Assembly: GCA_913057785.1 (NCBI GenBank)
Contig: CAJXPD010000023.1
Coordinates: 1-58,333, forward strand
Origin: an uncultured Lewinella sp.
Lineage (GTDB): Bacteria > Bacteroidota > Bacteroidia > Chitinophagales > Saprospiraceae
Direction: 5' to 3'
Length of the DNA: 58,333 bases
Below, piece by piece: positions 1 through 8,652 of this stretch; within the stretch, counting starts at the first letter, position 1; every line of letters begins with the position of its first letter. The position numbers and the translations under genes were made by a program. The notes beneath the pieces are model-generated. The model was not told where the DNA came from. It was given only the letters and a program-made list of their open reading frames with translations, and did no database searches.

Positions 1-1441
1 TTTCCGCGAAGTAGGCTCGATAAAAATGAGCTACTGCTGAACTCGGAAAGCTCTCTATAGCCATCTGATATAGCCGTGCTCTGAATTCATAGTCCGGATC
101 TTTCTTCCAGGCTAACCAATCGCGAAATTCCGTATAAAAAGGCAAGGGGAAGACTTGTGTATCATGAGCTCGCATCGATTGGTAAATGCTATCGATGGCC
201 GTCATCCCCTTAGCAATGAAAAGATCTTTTAGCTGCGCAATGTTAGGAGGTGCAGCTAAGGCCGGCATTGTGAATACAGTATCTATTACCTCAGCGGCAG
301 CAGATGGTATCCTGAAGTTTTCAAGGAAAGTTTGAGCAGACTTATCCGCTTTCAATTTTGCGTCTAGAAACATTAATGAGAGTTGTGCTGCCCAGGCAAA
401 TCCCTTTTCCGTGTCTCCCTTCGGTGTGCCAATGATTCTAGGAACTGTCCTTTCCAGTAGCCCATAGTTGAGAAAGTGAAATTCCGTCATACCCGGGAAG
501 TGTACAAAGAAGCGTTCCGAATATTTTAAGTGTTTAATGAACTCAGGAGAAATGGCTGGATGCGGCGCATAGATACCTAGAATTGGGATTTGGATAGCCG
601 AAGGGGTATAGAAGTTAGTCTGTCGTAAAAGCCTTTGCTCAAAGTTACTTAGTAATCCTCCTTCCAAGCTGATGAGTGCTTTTATTAAGCTGTTCTTAGA
701 AGCAAAGGCGGTACACATAGAAGATGCGATGGCATTGGCCATTAGGCCAATCTGGGTCCGATCTACGTTCTCCAGGGTTAAAAGTTGGTTTAGGGTGAAT
801 TTTAGATCATCAGTGGCGACTTCTAGTCCTTTGGTGGAGACATCTGTCGTAGAAGAATATTGACCTTTCAAAGCCACGGCAGCTACTACGTACCCATGGC
901 TAGCCAGGTATTCACACATGATGCTTTGATAGGCAGGACTTCCTCCGTTTGGGAAAATCAGTAAAGGGAATTTTCCTTCAATGGCTGGGACCTCAAGATA
1001 AGCCCTGGTGCTCAGTTCCGCTACTTGTTCAAATTGTTGCCTTGTAAAGTGACCATTACCACCCAAGGCATTGGTTTGGTCAATGAATATCTTTCGGGCA
1101 AAGACAGTATTATCAGGAGAGAAATTTATCTGTCGACCTAGAAGGTTAATGTAGTGTAGGTATTTAATCGGTTTCCCCTTGCCTTCAGCTGGATACCAGA
1201 TATTGATCTGCATTTGCCGACCTTGGTCCATTGCTTGATTGTAGGTAAGCTTGCCATCCCAATCTGAAAAAGGTATGGCCTCTCGGGCCTGATCATAAGT
1301 GAAAAGGGTTCGAAATCCGATTTGGTGAGGGCCTTGTTCAAGGGCTGCACCCCAGTAGCTGCCAGCCTTACCTTGACTAATCCCTTGAGCTTGGCTAAAC
1401 AGGCATAACAGGAGTAGACTAATAACAGTGGGTATTTTCAT
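1..1441 (-). CDS. Secreted alpha/beta-hydrolase-fold protein, C-terminus cut by window edge
   Basis: The frame is open from an ATG at 1439-1441 to the window edge (about 480 residues) and has no stop. It starts with a Sec signal (hydrophobic residues 5-19, then AQG). A segment near 158-170 (PLLIFPNGGSPA) looks like the first strand and oxyanion-hole turn of an alpha/beta hydrolase. The equivalent of the GHSxG nucleophile elbow reads A-N-A-I-A at 235-239, so the catalytic serine position is alanine. A plausible His lies in the later GMTEFHFLNYG segment. The last visible residues (YQMAIESFPSSAVAHFYRA) resemble a TPR-like helix pair. I infer an inactive or repurposed member of the dienelactone/PAF-acetylhydrolase group. 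The substrate is unknown. Confidence 0.75.
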   Translation of the reverse strand, partial: MKIPTVISLLLLCLFSQAQGISQGKAGSYWGAALEQGPHQIGFRTLFTYDQAREAIPFSDWDGKLTYNQAMDQGRQMQINIWYPAEGKGKPIKYLHYINLLGRQINFSPDNTVFARKIFIDQTNALGGNGHFTRQQFEQVAELSTRAYLEVPAIEGKFPLLIFPNGGSPAYQSIMCEYLASHGYVVAAVALKGQYSSTTDVSTKGLEVATDDLKFTLNQLLTLENVDRTQIGLMANAIASSMCTAFASKNSLIKALISLEGGLLSNFEQRLLRQTNFYTPSAIQIPILGIYAPHPAISPEFIKHLKYSERFFVHFPGMTEFHFLNYGLLERTVPRIIGTPKGDTEKGFAWAAQLSLMFLDAKLKADKSAQTFLENFRIPSAAAEVIDTVFTMPALAAPPNIAQLKDLFIAKGMTAIDSIYQSMRAHDTQVFPLPFYTEFRDWLAWKKDPDYEFRARLYQMAIESFPSSAVAHFYRAYFAE

Positions 1442-1485
1442 TTCGACGTATTTGAAACAAAAGTACTCTCGGTCGACCAGTAATG

Positions 1486-1507
1486 CGTCTCAATGCTAGA
1501 TGAGACG
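1486..1507. terminator. Short hairpin after the AraC regulator gene
   Basis: Arms CGTCTCA (1486-1492) and TGAGACG (1501-1507) are perfect complements around an 8-base loop. They lie 10 bases past the end of the AraC-type gene and before the hydrolase start. There is no clear T-run, so its role as a terminator is uncertain. Confidence 0.35.
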
Positions 1508-1516
1508 TCCTAGTTT

Positions 1517-2626
1517 TCATTGAGACTGCCGTTGAGTCCGGAAATCTTTGGGAGATTGTCCGGTGGCAGCTTTGAAAATCCGATTAAATGTTGCTTTGGA
1601 ATTGAAGCCAGCATCTAAGGCTATGGCTAGGATGGTCAGATGATCATATTTGGGATTCAACAGCCGTTTCTTTACTTCGATGGTGCGGTATTCATTGATG
1701 AAGGTGTAGAAGTTCTTCTTTAGCTGATGATTTAGTACGGCAGAGATTTCTTTCTCTGGAATTTTTGTGTGTTTACTGAGACCTTTCAGACTCAGCTGAG
1801 GGTCTAGATAGCGTTTGTCCTTCTGCATACTATCCAGGAGAATAGCAAGGTGGGAAGTGGCGTCTTCCCCGATCGATGTAGAAGATCGGGGAACGGTAGC
1901 CAGGGCAATTGTTTGGGATTGCAGAAAGCCATTGATCGCCAACCAATAGATGACGCTAGCATAAATAGAAAATAGTAGATGATGGTATAGGTTAGTCGGG
2001 ACATTAAAATACTTTTCAATGAATTGATCATTGACAGCCAAGTAAATGATGATCAAGATAAAAGTCGCTAGCAATACCAGAATGATGCTTTTAATCCAAC
2101 GTAGTTGCAAGCCTTCAATGGTAGAGAGTTGATCAAAAATAGATCGTTGGTATTGTCTAACCTCTCTTAACGCTAATAGGAGGTAGATAATGATGGATAC
2201 AATGGCAAACGATTCTAGAAGCTCAGCAAAATGATGAAACCAAGGGAAGACATTGCTGCCACCTGTTATAAGGTGATAGATGCTATGTATATAGTTCAGT
2301 AGAATGGCACTGAAATGCCAAAAAATAGTGCGAGTGGGTTGATAGTTAGGTTGTGTGAGCGTCTTAACATAGAAATAGAAAGAGGGGCCTATCCAGTAGG
2401 TCAATGAAAAGGGCAACCAGGTAACCCAAAGTATTCTTCCTAGCGGTTTGAGGTCAAAAGCATAGGGTGTAAAAGTCAGAGATAGGGAAAAGATAAGCAG
2501 GGACAAAAAACGATTGGCTAGTTTGTTTTCCTTCTTCGAGAATAGAAGTACAGAAAAGATCAAGCCATTAAAAATGGCACAAATAATGAATAGTTGAACA
2601 ATGGTGATTTCGAACGTGGATAACAA
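1517..2626 (-). CDS. Membrane-anchored AraC-family transcriptional regulator
   Basis: 369 residues. Residues 1-245 carry about seven hydrophobic segments, the multi-TM N-terminus common in Bacteroidota AraC regulators. Residues 270-365 form the AraC double helix-turn-helix, with the second-helix signature AGFNSKATFNRIFKAATGQSP near the end. The family usually senses a signal at the membrane and activates nearby genes. It is divergent from the solute symporter at 2772, with 145 bases between the starts, so the symporter operon is the natural candidate target (inference). The start is the ATG at 2624-2626. Confidence 0.88.
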   Translation of the reverse strand: MLSTFEITIVQLFIICAIFNGLIFSVLLFSKKENKLANRFLSLLIFSLSLTFTPYAFDLKPLGRILWVTWLPFSLTYWIGPSFYFYVKTLTQPNYQPTRTIFWHFSAILLNYIHSIYHLITGGSNVFPWFHHFAELLESFAIVSIIIYLLLALREVRQYQRSIFDQLSTIEGLQLRWIKSIILVLLATFILIIIYLAVNDQFIEKYFNVPTNLYHHLLFSIYASVIYWLAINGFLQSQTIALATVPRSSTSIGEDATSHLAILLDSMQKDKRYLDPQLSLKGLSKHTKIPEKEISAVLNHQLKKNFYTFINEYRTIEVKKRLLNPKYDHLTILAIALDAGFNSKATFNRIFKAATGQSPKDFRTQRQSQ

Positions 2627-2771
2627 GAGGTGAATTCCTTTTTGTTTCTAAATATAAAGCTTTTCTCCTGTTGACTGGGGTAATCTAGCGGATATGGGAA
2701 GGTTTTGAGGATTATTTATTAAGTTGTTTCGCGGGAGCAAAGCCTGCCTTGTTGAACACTAAACAAATCCT

Positions 2772-4256
2772 ATGGAAGCCTACCGGAGTCCGATCATTCT
2801 TACCTGTGTTGGTTTATACATGTTTCTATGTATTGTTATCGGCATTTGGGCCCTGAAACGCACTAAATCTACGCAAGACTTTTTTATGGCGGGGCGTGAC
2901 TTGGGCATTGCCGTTACTGCTTTTGCGGTCTTTTCGAGTACACTTAGTGGTTTTGGCTTTGTCGGTGGACCGGGGCTGGTATATCGGATGGGGATGAGTT
3001 CCGTTTGGATGATCATCTGTGTGATTGCTGGATTCACGATTTCTTTTTACACCTTGGGAAAAAGGCTGCGACTTTTTGCGGAGTTGGGGAATAGTATTTC
3101 TCTGCCCGATGTCGTGCACCTCCGATATAAAAGTAAGTCTACCCAACTGATGACAGCTATCGCTATTTTGCTGGGGGTTTTAGGCTATTTAGCTACCCAG
3201 ATTTTGGCAATGTCGGTAGTGCTACGAGACATCCTAGTTGAAACATCCTATTTCGACACTATCAGCCTGGAAGCTTGCCTGATCATTTCTTGTTCTATTC
3301 TAGTTTTTTATAGTGTAACAGGAGGTATAGTGGCTTCCGTTTATACCGATTTGATACAGGGAGCTGTGATGGTCGTAGCTGCGTTGCTAATCTTTCTTAC
3401 CGTCATCAATACTTTCGATGGGGGATTTACTACGATTAGTGAGACGATCTATGCAGATGATCCAGAGGCCATTGGTCCTTGGGGGACGCTGGGGATGATA
3501 GGTTGCCTGTCTTGGTTTTTCGTTTTTGGGCTAGGAGGAGCTGGGCAGCCGCATGTGATTACAAAAATGATGATGAATAAGCGTGTAGCTGATGCTAAGT
3601 ATATTTTACCCGTGTCTGCGATTGGTTATATTCTCGCTGCCTTATTATGGATAAGCATTGGGTTAGCGATGCGAGCCTTGGTCTTGAGTGGACAACACCC
3701 TGAATTGGCGAGTGCAGATGCAGCAGCACCGCAGTTTTTACAGAACTTTGCTCATCCTTTATTGGCAGGAGTGGTGTTCGCCGGATTGTTCGCTGCGATC
3801 ATGTCTACTGCCGATTCATTCCTTAACATTGGTACGGCGGCGGTAATGCATGATATTCCAAAAGCACTAGGCTGGAAAAAGTCCAAGAACGAGCTGTGGT
3901 GGGCGCGTTTTACAACGGTGATGATCACGATTTTTGCGGCCGTTTTCGCTCTATATACCGGAGATTTGGTCGCTATTCTCGGGGCTTTTGGTTGGGGGAC
4001 TTTTGCCGCAGCCATCGTGCCTACGGTGGCGATTGGGTTCAATTGGAAGCGGGCAACGCCCATGGCCGCCAATATTGCTATTATTTCTAGTTTGTTGATC
4101 AATTTTGTCGTAAAACTCTTCAAGATTAGCTTACCTTATGGGATAGATGTGGGCGCTTTTTCCTTAGTGATTTCGCTCATTCTCTTCCTGTCCATTTCCT
4201 TCGCTTCGACACCCCCTGAAATTGATAAGGATGTCGAAGCAGTGATGGATATGTAA
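2772..4256 (+). CDS. Sodium:solute symporter (SSS family)
   Basis: 494 residues with about 13 hydrophobic helices and no soluble domain, the usual SSS size. Family features visible are FFMAGRDLG after TM1, the SGFGFVGGPGLVYRMG helix, GGAGQPH in mid-protein and AAIMSTADSFLN near residue 345, a segment that holds Na+ ligands in the family. It probably imports an organic solute with sodium; the substrate cannot be read from sequence. A small membrane protein follows 21 bases downstream, and the dehydratase and RraA-like genes lie close by on the other strand, so a sugar acid is a reasonable guess. Confidence 0.9.
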   Translation: MEAYRSPIILTCVGLYMFLCIVIGIWALKRTKSTQDFFMAGRDLGIAVTAFAVFSSTLSGFGFVGGPGLVYRMGMSSVWMIICVIAGFTISFYTLGKRLRLFAELGNSISLPDVVHLRYKSKSTQLMTAIAILLGVLGYLATQILAMSVVLRDILVETSYFDTISLEACLIISCSILVFYSVTGGIVASVYTDLIQGAVMVVAALLIFLTVINTFDGGFTTISETIYADDPEAIGPWGTLGMIGCLSWFFVFGLGGAGQPHVITKMMMNKRVADAKYILPVSAIGYILAALLWISIGLAMRALVLSGQHPELASADAAAPQFLQNFAHPLLAGVVFAGLFAAIMSTADSFLNIGTAAVMHDIPKALGWKKSKNELWWARFTTVMITIFAAVFALYTGDLVAILGAFGWGTFAAAIVPTVAIGFNWKRATPMAANIAIISSLLINFVVKLFKISLPYGIDVGAFSLVISLILFLSISFASTPPEIDKDVEAVMDM

Positions 4257-4277
4257 TCTTCAAAAAATATAGACCAG

Positions 4278-4790
4278 ATGCTAATTGTACCTGCGCTCTT
4301 TACCTTTTTAGCATTAAGTATCTTAGGTTTTCTAGTGGAAAAAAATCTAGGCGATTCCAAAGTGCGGTCCGCCAGCCAAGCTTTTATTGGAGCCTTGAGT
4401 ATCATTCTGCTCGCTTTGGGCGCGGTGGAATTAATCATGGATTGGCAGAGCGGGATTCTTTTTGAAAGAATGGCTGCTATGGAACGTTTTTTTGGCAAGA
4501 GTTGGATACTGAAGACTGCTGCCTTAAACTTGATTTTGCTAATGGCTTCTTTAAATATTCATATCAGCTCTAGAGAAAGTCGATTGCTTCAGCGTTTGCT
4601 ATTGATGCTTATTGTCGTAGCCTTGGTTTTGGAGGTAATTATGCCAACGCCGATTGTTACGCCGGGCTGGGAGACAAGCATCATGCCCAGTTGGACCTGG
4701 GTCACGATGCTTACCTTCTTGGTCGGTAGCCTAGCATGCTTGTGGATAATAATCAAATTAAAGCTCATTCCAGAAACTCGGGAATCATGA
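4278..4790 (+). CDS. Small polytopic membrane protein of unknown function
   Basis: 170 residues with about five hydrophobic segments (near 2-20, 37-55, 76-92, 105-125 and 139-160). No family recognised. It lies 21 bases after the symporter and overlaps the next gene by an ATGA stop/start junction, so the three are probably co-transcribed. Possibly an accessory membrane subunit, but nothing in the sequence shows a function. Confidence 0.75.
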   Translation: MLIVPALFTFLALSILGFLVEKNLGDSKVRSASQAFIGALSIILLALGAVELIMDWQSGILFERMAAMERFFGKSWILKTAALNLILLMASLNIHISSRESRLLQRLLLMLIVVALVLEVIMPTPIVTPGWETSIMPSWTWVTMLTFLVGSLACLWIIIKLKLIPETRES

Positions 4791-5173
4791 CGCAAGACTC
4801 CAAACAGACCACCTTTCTCCATGTTAGCCCTGTCCTGGCTTCAGCCGATGTGCAAAAGGATGTAGATTGGTACAAAGAAAAGCTAGGTTTTACGAATGTG
4901 TATGATAGTACCCGCTACCAAGACGGGCCTATGGATTATGCGGTAGTCGGGAGGCAAGGCTTGTATTTGCATTTACAATTTCAGTTCCCGCAAGACATGA
5001 TCTCCACCGATGTCAAGTTTGAGGTAAAAAATATTGAGCCTTTGATCGAGGAGTTTGTAGGTAAGGGAATATTGACGGTAGAAAAGGTACACAAGAAAAC
5101 ACCTTGGAATACCACTGAATTTGGGATTAAAGATCCCAGTGGTAATCGGATCACCTTCTTAGAAGATTTGTAG
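4787..5173 (+). CDS. VOC/glyoxalase-fold protein
   Basis: 128 residues from the ATG at 4787, which overlaps the TGA of the upstream gene (ATGA). An upstream frame start at 4736 would run 51 bases into that gene and is less likely. The sequence has the paired beta-alpha-beta-beta-beta layout of the vicinal oxygen chelate superfamily: VSPVLASADVQKDVDWYKE at the N-terminus and FGIKDPSGNRITFLEDL at the C-terminus. The C-terminal region resembles glyoxalase/bleomycin-resistance proteins. The substrate is unknown; co-transcription with the symporter would fit a catabolic role. Confidence 0.85.
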   Translation: MTQDSKQTTFLHVSPVLASADVQKDVDWYKEKLGFTNVYDSTRYQDGPMDYAVVGRQGLYLHLQFQFPQDMISTDVKFEVKNIEPLIEEFVGKGILTVEKVHKKTPWNTTEFGIKDPSGNRITFLEDL

Positions 5174-5204
5174 CCCACTCCGCCGAAGCGGACTAGGCTA
5201 CAAA
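5167..5204. terminator. Palindrome between convergent genes, probable bidirectional terminator
   Basis: Outer arms TTTGTAGCC (5167-5175) and GGCTACAAA (5196-5204) are perfect complements. Inner arms CCGC/GCGG close on a CGAA tetraloop, with a partly mismatched 4-base stretch between. It overlaps the stop codon of the VOC gene and faces the end of the dehydratase gene. Confidence 0.65.
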
Positions 5205-5211
5205 TGTTTGG

Positions 5212-6630
5212 CTAACTCCAAAGCCTATCCCAAGAGCGAATTTTATCCCAATCAGGAGTCGGCTTGAAATAGCTCTTATCTTCCGGAGCCAAATGTTGCT
5301 TGGCTACTTCTTCATTTAAATCGACGCCCAAACCCGGTTTCTCTGGTACAATGGCAAAACCCTTTTCGATCATTGGGTGATCTAGACCGGTTACCAAGTC
5401 CTCCCAGTAGTCTAGGTCCACAGAGTGATGCTCTAAGGCCATGAAATTCTGGGTGGCAGCTGCGCAATGAACATTTGCCATAAAGGAAATAGGTGTTCCC
5501 GCAAAATGCATGGCCATCGCAATGCCTTTTTCTTCCGCGTAATCAGCTATTTTTTTGGTTTCCAGAATACCTCCGGCTGTAGCAAGGTCTGGATGGACAA
5601 TATCTACCGCATGGGTGTCAATGAGTTTAATGAATTCCTCTTTGAGGTATATATCCTCACCCGTTGTGGTAGGCGTTTCAAAGGATCGGGTAATCTCTTT
5701 CCATTGTTCGGTGAATTTCCAGGGAATGAGATCCTCCAACCATGCTAATCGGTAGGGTTCGACTGCCTTACCCAGGCGAATAGCTTCATTAAGGCCAAAG
5801 TGCCCATAATGGTCCGAGGCGAGCGGAATTTCATAGCCGACGGCTTCCCGGACCTTGGCAATGTATTCGCATAGTATGTCCATTCCTTTCGGCGTAATCT
5901 GTACTTGGGTGAAGGGGTGTTCTGTTCCACCATAGGTCATCGGTTCATTGGTCCACTGACGGCCGATGTCCCAGAAGTTTGAATTGACTACGGTTCCGGG
6001 AATGTCTTTCAAAGATTCAATGCCAAAATCCATTTTGAGGAAGGTGAAGCCCTTTTCGACTACACGATCGTGCATTTTAGCGGCAAATTTCTCCGGATCA
6101 TTGAGTCTCGGCGTATCCGCATACAATCGAACACGATCGCGATACTTCCCACCTAATAACTGATAGACCGGTACGTCATAGGCTTTACCCACGAGATCCC
6201 ACAAGGCCATTTCTACCCCAGATACTCCTCCTCCTTGTCGGCCGTGGAAGCCAAACTGCTTAATCCGTTTGAAGAGCATTTCGACATTGCATGGATTGTG
6301 CCCTAGCAAGCGACTCTTGAGGAATAGGGCGTAACGCCAGCTTGCTTGATCCCTAACCTCTCCGATTCCGTAAATACCTTGATTCGTGTCTAATCGAATG
6401 ATGGGGCAACGGGCGTGCCCATTCATGACCACCGCATACCTCATGTCGGTGATCTTAAGCTGTGAAGGCTTACTAGCCCGTTGAACTTTGGAGGTAGCAT
6501 GTTCCAAGGTCTCCTCAATCGGAGCATGGATAAAGTTACCTAGGGCTAGCCCGCCCATTCCCGCTACTCCTAAGAAGTTTCTTCGCGTATGGAGATTTTT
6601 CTTCTTAGCATTGGAAACTTGTTTTTTCAT
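5212..6630 (-). CDS. Tat-exported enolase-superfamily dehydratase (mandelate racemase/muconate lactonizing group)
   Basis: 472 residues. The N-terminus carries a twin-arginine motif (RRNFLGVAGMGG, residues 17-28), so export to the periplasm is likely, which is unusual for this superfamily. The N-terminal capping domain covers about 55-180 and the barrel follows. Candidate metal ligands are the Asp in LASDHYGHF, the Glu in LEDLIP and the Glu in TGEDIY, with a His in MAMHFAGTP. The usual KxK base pair reads K-M-D (FLKMDFG). The pattern is closest to sugar-acid dehydratases such as galactonate or mannonate dehydratase. It follows the RraA-like gene by 37 bases in the same direction, a plausible dehydratase plus lyase pair. 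Confidence 0.85.
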   Translation of the reverse strand: MKKQVSNAKKKNLHTRRNFLGVAGMGGLALGNFIHAPIEETLEHATSKVQRASKPSQLKITDMRYAVVMNGHARCPIIRLDTNQGIYGIGEVRDQASWRYALFLKSRLLGHNPCNVEMLFKRIKQFGFHGRQGGGVSGVEMALWDLVGKAYDVPVYQLLGGKYRDRVRLYADTPRLNDPEKFAAKMHDRVVEKGFTFLKMDFGIESLKDIPGTVVNSNFWDIGRQWTNEPMTYGGTEHPFTQVQITPKGMDILCEYIAKVREAVGYEIPLASDHYGHFGLNEAIRLGKAVEPYRLAWLEDLIPWKFTEQWKEITRSFETPTTTGEDIYLKEEFIKLIDTHAVDIVHPDLATAGGILETKKIADYAEEKGIAMAMHFAGTPISFMANVHCAAATQNFMALEHHSVDLDYWEDLVTGLDHPMIEKGFAIVPEKPGLGVDLNEEVAKQHLAPEDKSYFKPTPDWDKIRSWDRLWS

Positions 6631-6667
6631 GTTGTCGTCTCGTTTTGATTATAAGGATGCCCAGGCC

Positions 6668-7603
6668 TTACCAGGTTCTGTCCTTTAGGAAGGCATCTAA
6701 TTCAGCTCTTGACATAGGCAACTTGTCGGGGTTTTGATCCAACCAGGCAAGGAAGTCTGCTTTGATGGCATCTGTCCAGCGGCTATCGATTTGGCCGGGG
6801 GTGTACTTGCCTTCGCGTAAGCGCTGGTGTCCGAACTGATCCCGTAAAGCAATGAATTCGGCATTAATAACTACTTTTTCTACCAGGTGAGCCGGCACAA
6901 ATACGATTCCACCTTGTTTAGCCAAGACCACGTCGCCGGGAAGGACCATTGCTCTACCAATTCGGATGGGGACATTAATCCCTCCGAGCATCATGTTTTG
7001 GATGAAGGAAGGGTCGAAACCCTTTACAAAAGCATTGAAGCCATCGATTTTTTCCAGTCCCTCTCTATCGCGGGATGATCCGTAGAAGACCACTCCATTT
7101 TGGGACTTGGCATAGATCGAGTTGCCAAGGTTGTCTCCGATCAAAGTCCCGCCTACAATTTTTCCATAACTATCCGCCACATAGATATCTCCATTGCTCA
7201 GCACATCTATCGGCCAAGAGTTGGATCCCCCGATTCTGCCCTCTGCTTTTCCCTTTTCCTTGATCAGGTTCTCCAGGTCGGGTCGACTGGGCCAATATTG
7301 TGCGGTCAAGGCGCGCCCCACCATAACCTGATCGGATCGAAGTACTTCCCAGTTGCCTTCGTACTGACTGTGATAGCCTTCGTTGCGGAGTACACCCCAG
7401 GCTTCCTCCAAAGAGATATTAGCAAGACGATTGATCAATTCTAACGGTACCTTAGGTCGGCCATCAGGCAGCCGGGCACCCTCCCAATGTGGGGTTAGCG
7501 CCTTGATTTCAGCTGGACTTGGCGTGACTTTTTGGGCGGACAGGTAAGTGTTTGTACATAGAAGAAATAGAAAGGCCAAAAGTTGGCTTGAAAACTTGCT
7601 CAT
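6668..7603 (-). CDS. Exported RraA/HMG-aldolase-like protein
   Basis: 311 residues with a Sec signal (residues 1-23, ending LSAQ). The RraA fold covers about 85-260, with NLGNSIYAKSQNGVVFYG, then the SRDREGL segment matching the Gly-x-x-x-Arg-Asp active-site motif, and PGDVVLAKQGGIVFVP. RraA-like proteins include metal-dependent aldolases of 4-hydroxy-4-methyl-2-oxoglutarate and oxaloacetate decarboxylases; others inhibit RNase E. The signal peptide rules out the RNase role here. A helical C-terminal extension of about 50 residues follows. It is first in a two-gene unit with the dehydratase. Confidence 0.83.
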   Translation of the reverse strand: MSKFSSQLLAFLFLLCTNTYLSAQKVTPSPAEIKALTPHWEGARLPDGRPKVPLELINRLANISLEEAWGVLRNEGYHSQYEGNWEVLRSDQVMVGRALTAQYWPSRPDLENLIKEKGKAEGRIGGSNSWPIDVLSNGDIYVADSYGKIVGGTLIGDNLGNSIYAKSQNGVVFYGSSRDREGLEKIDGFNAFVKGFDPSFIQNMMLGGINVPIRIGRAMVLPGDVVLAKQGGIVFVPAHLVEKVVINAEFIALRDQFGHQRLREGKYTPGQIDSRWTDAIKADFLAWLDQNPDKLPMSRAELDAFLKDRTW

Positions 7604-7854
7604 TGTTAATAAGTTGGTTATCGAATAGATTCTTAATGCATACTGGGAATAGCTATCTCCGGAAACACCTGATGGCTATCCTTTGCTACCAGCAAATGGT
7701 ATCATAAGATAAGACATAAAAACTAAGTGCATGCCCTGTAGAGAATACAAGCCTCCTATTTCTAACAGAATGTGTGTTAAAATAACTGATTTGAAGGTCC
7801 AGCTAGGGAGTTTGGGCCTATGAAGGGATTCCACTCACGAGAATCTATCTTGAC
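7604..7854. other. Intergenic region, nothing recognised
   Basis: About 250 bases between the RraA-like gene start and the end of the hotdog gene. It should hold the promoter of the RraA/dehydratase unit, but I could not point to a convincing -7 box, hairpin or small gene. Confidence 0.3.
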
Positions 7855-8577
7855 CTAGAATGATTTTTTGTTAATCTCGATCCAAATGGCTTGTGCATAA
7901 GCCTTTGGTGTACCATCCTCTTCATAAATAGCTGTGCCAGAATAGAACTTTCGCCCTTCTGAACCTAGATCCCAACCGGTCACAATAAGTCTTTCTCCTT
8001 TGTGGATTGGGCGCTCAATCTTAGCCGTTAGCCGTCCCAGTACCTTCATGCTCTCCTTACTTTCATGTACGGCATATGCCCCTGGACAATCCAAGGCTGC
8101 CCAGTAGAATTCAGAAGGAAGTTCTCCATTTTTATCAAAAAGACTGTCATGGGGTGTCCAAGGGGCAGCCACGACCTGGCGATTGGGGGTAGGCCCCGTA
8201 AAGATTCGCAGCCCATCGCCCTCTCCTCTTTTTGGACCACACACAAAGCAAGAAGGGAAATAATGGTTTTCAAAACCAACATATGATCGAGAAGCAAGTT
8301 CGGCGGTAGATGGACCAGGAGCGGAAGGAATATCCATGGTTAAGGAACTAGGCTTGGCTTCTGCAATTAGGAGGTCTCCTTTGAAGAGCTGAACACGATC
8401 GTCAACTTTTACTACCTGGAGGTTGGTGTTCAGGGGAGGAGGTTGCCGGAGGCTGACTTCTGCAACGCCATCGATGTATTTCGCAAGGATACCGGAGACA
8501 TAGCCTCCGTTGCCTGATTTTGGGGGTCCACAGAATTTTTTGTCTATACGTAGGGTATCAAAGGGGGGGTGCTCCAT
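7855..8577 (-). CDS. Hotdog-fold protein of unknown substrate
   Basis: 240 residues. The N-terminal PPKSGNGGYVSGILA is typical of a hotdog central helix, and the second half (GRLTAKIERPIHKGERLIVTGW followed by FYSGTAIYEEDGTPKAYAQAIW) matches the strands of a thioesterase-like hotdog. A CFVCGPKR segment near residue 113 could bind metal or mark a subfamily. It is probably a double-hotdog acyl-thioester enzyme or binder. It sits alone between a hairpin and the RraA-like gene. Confidence 0.7.
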   Translation of the reverse strand: MEHPPFDTLRIDKKFCGPPKSGNGGYVSGILAKYIDGVAEVSLRQPPPLNTNLQVVKVDDRVQLFKGDLLIAEAKPSSLTMDIPSAPGPSTAELASRSYVGFENHYFPSCFVCGPKRGEGDGLRIFTGPTPNRQVVAAPWTPHDSLFDKNGELPSEFYWAALDCPGAYAVHESKESMKVLGRLTAKIERPIHKGERLIVTGWDLGSEGRKFYSGTAIYEEDGTPKAYAQAIWIEINKKSF

Positions 8578-8609
8578 GGCGCTTTTTTATCTCAAAGTTG
8601 ACAAGTATT

Positions 8610-8642
8610 CATTGATGCTCGGGCAGTTGTCGAGCATCAATG
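8610..8642. terminator. Strong hairpin after the LytTR regulator gene
   Basis: CATTGATGCTCG (8610-8621) and CGAGCATCAATG (8631-8642) form a perfect 12-bp stem with a 9-base loop, 10 bases past the end of the LytTR regulator gene. There is no T-run, so it may be a terminator of weak type or a 3' protective hairpin. Confidence 0.6.
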
Positions 8643-8652
8643 TAGAGACAAA

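Noticed and set aside
672..863. Small + strand frame inside the first hydrolase gene
   Set aside because: It lies opposite a better supported gene in a continuous frame and has no family resemblance.
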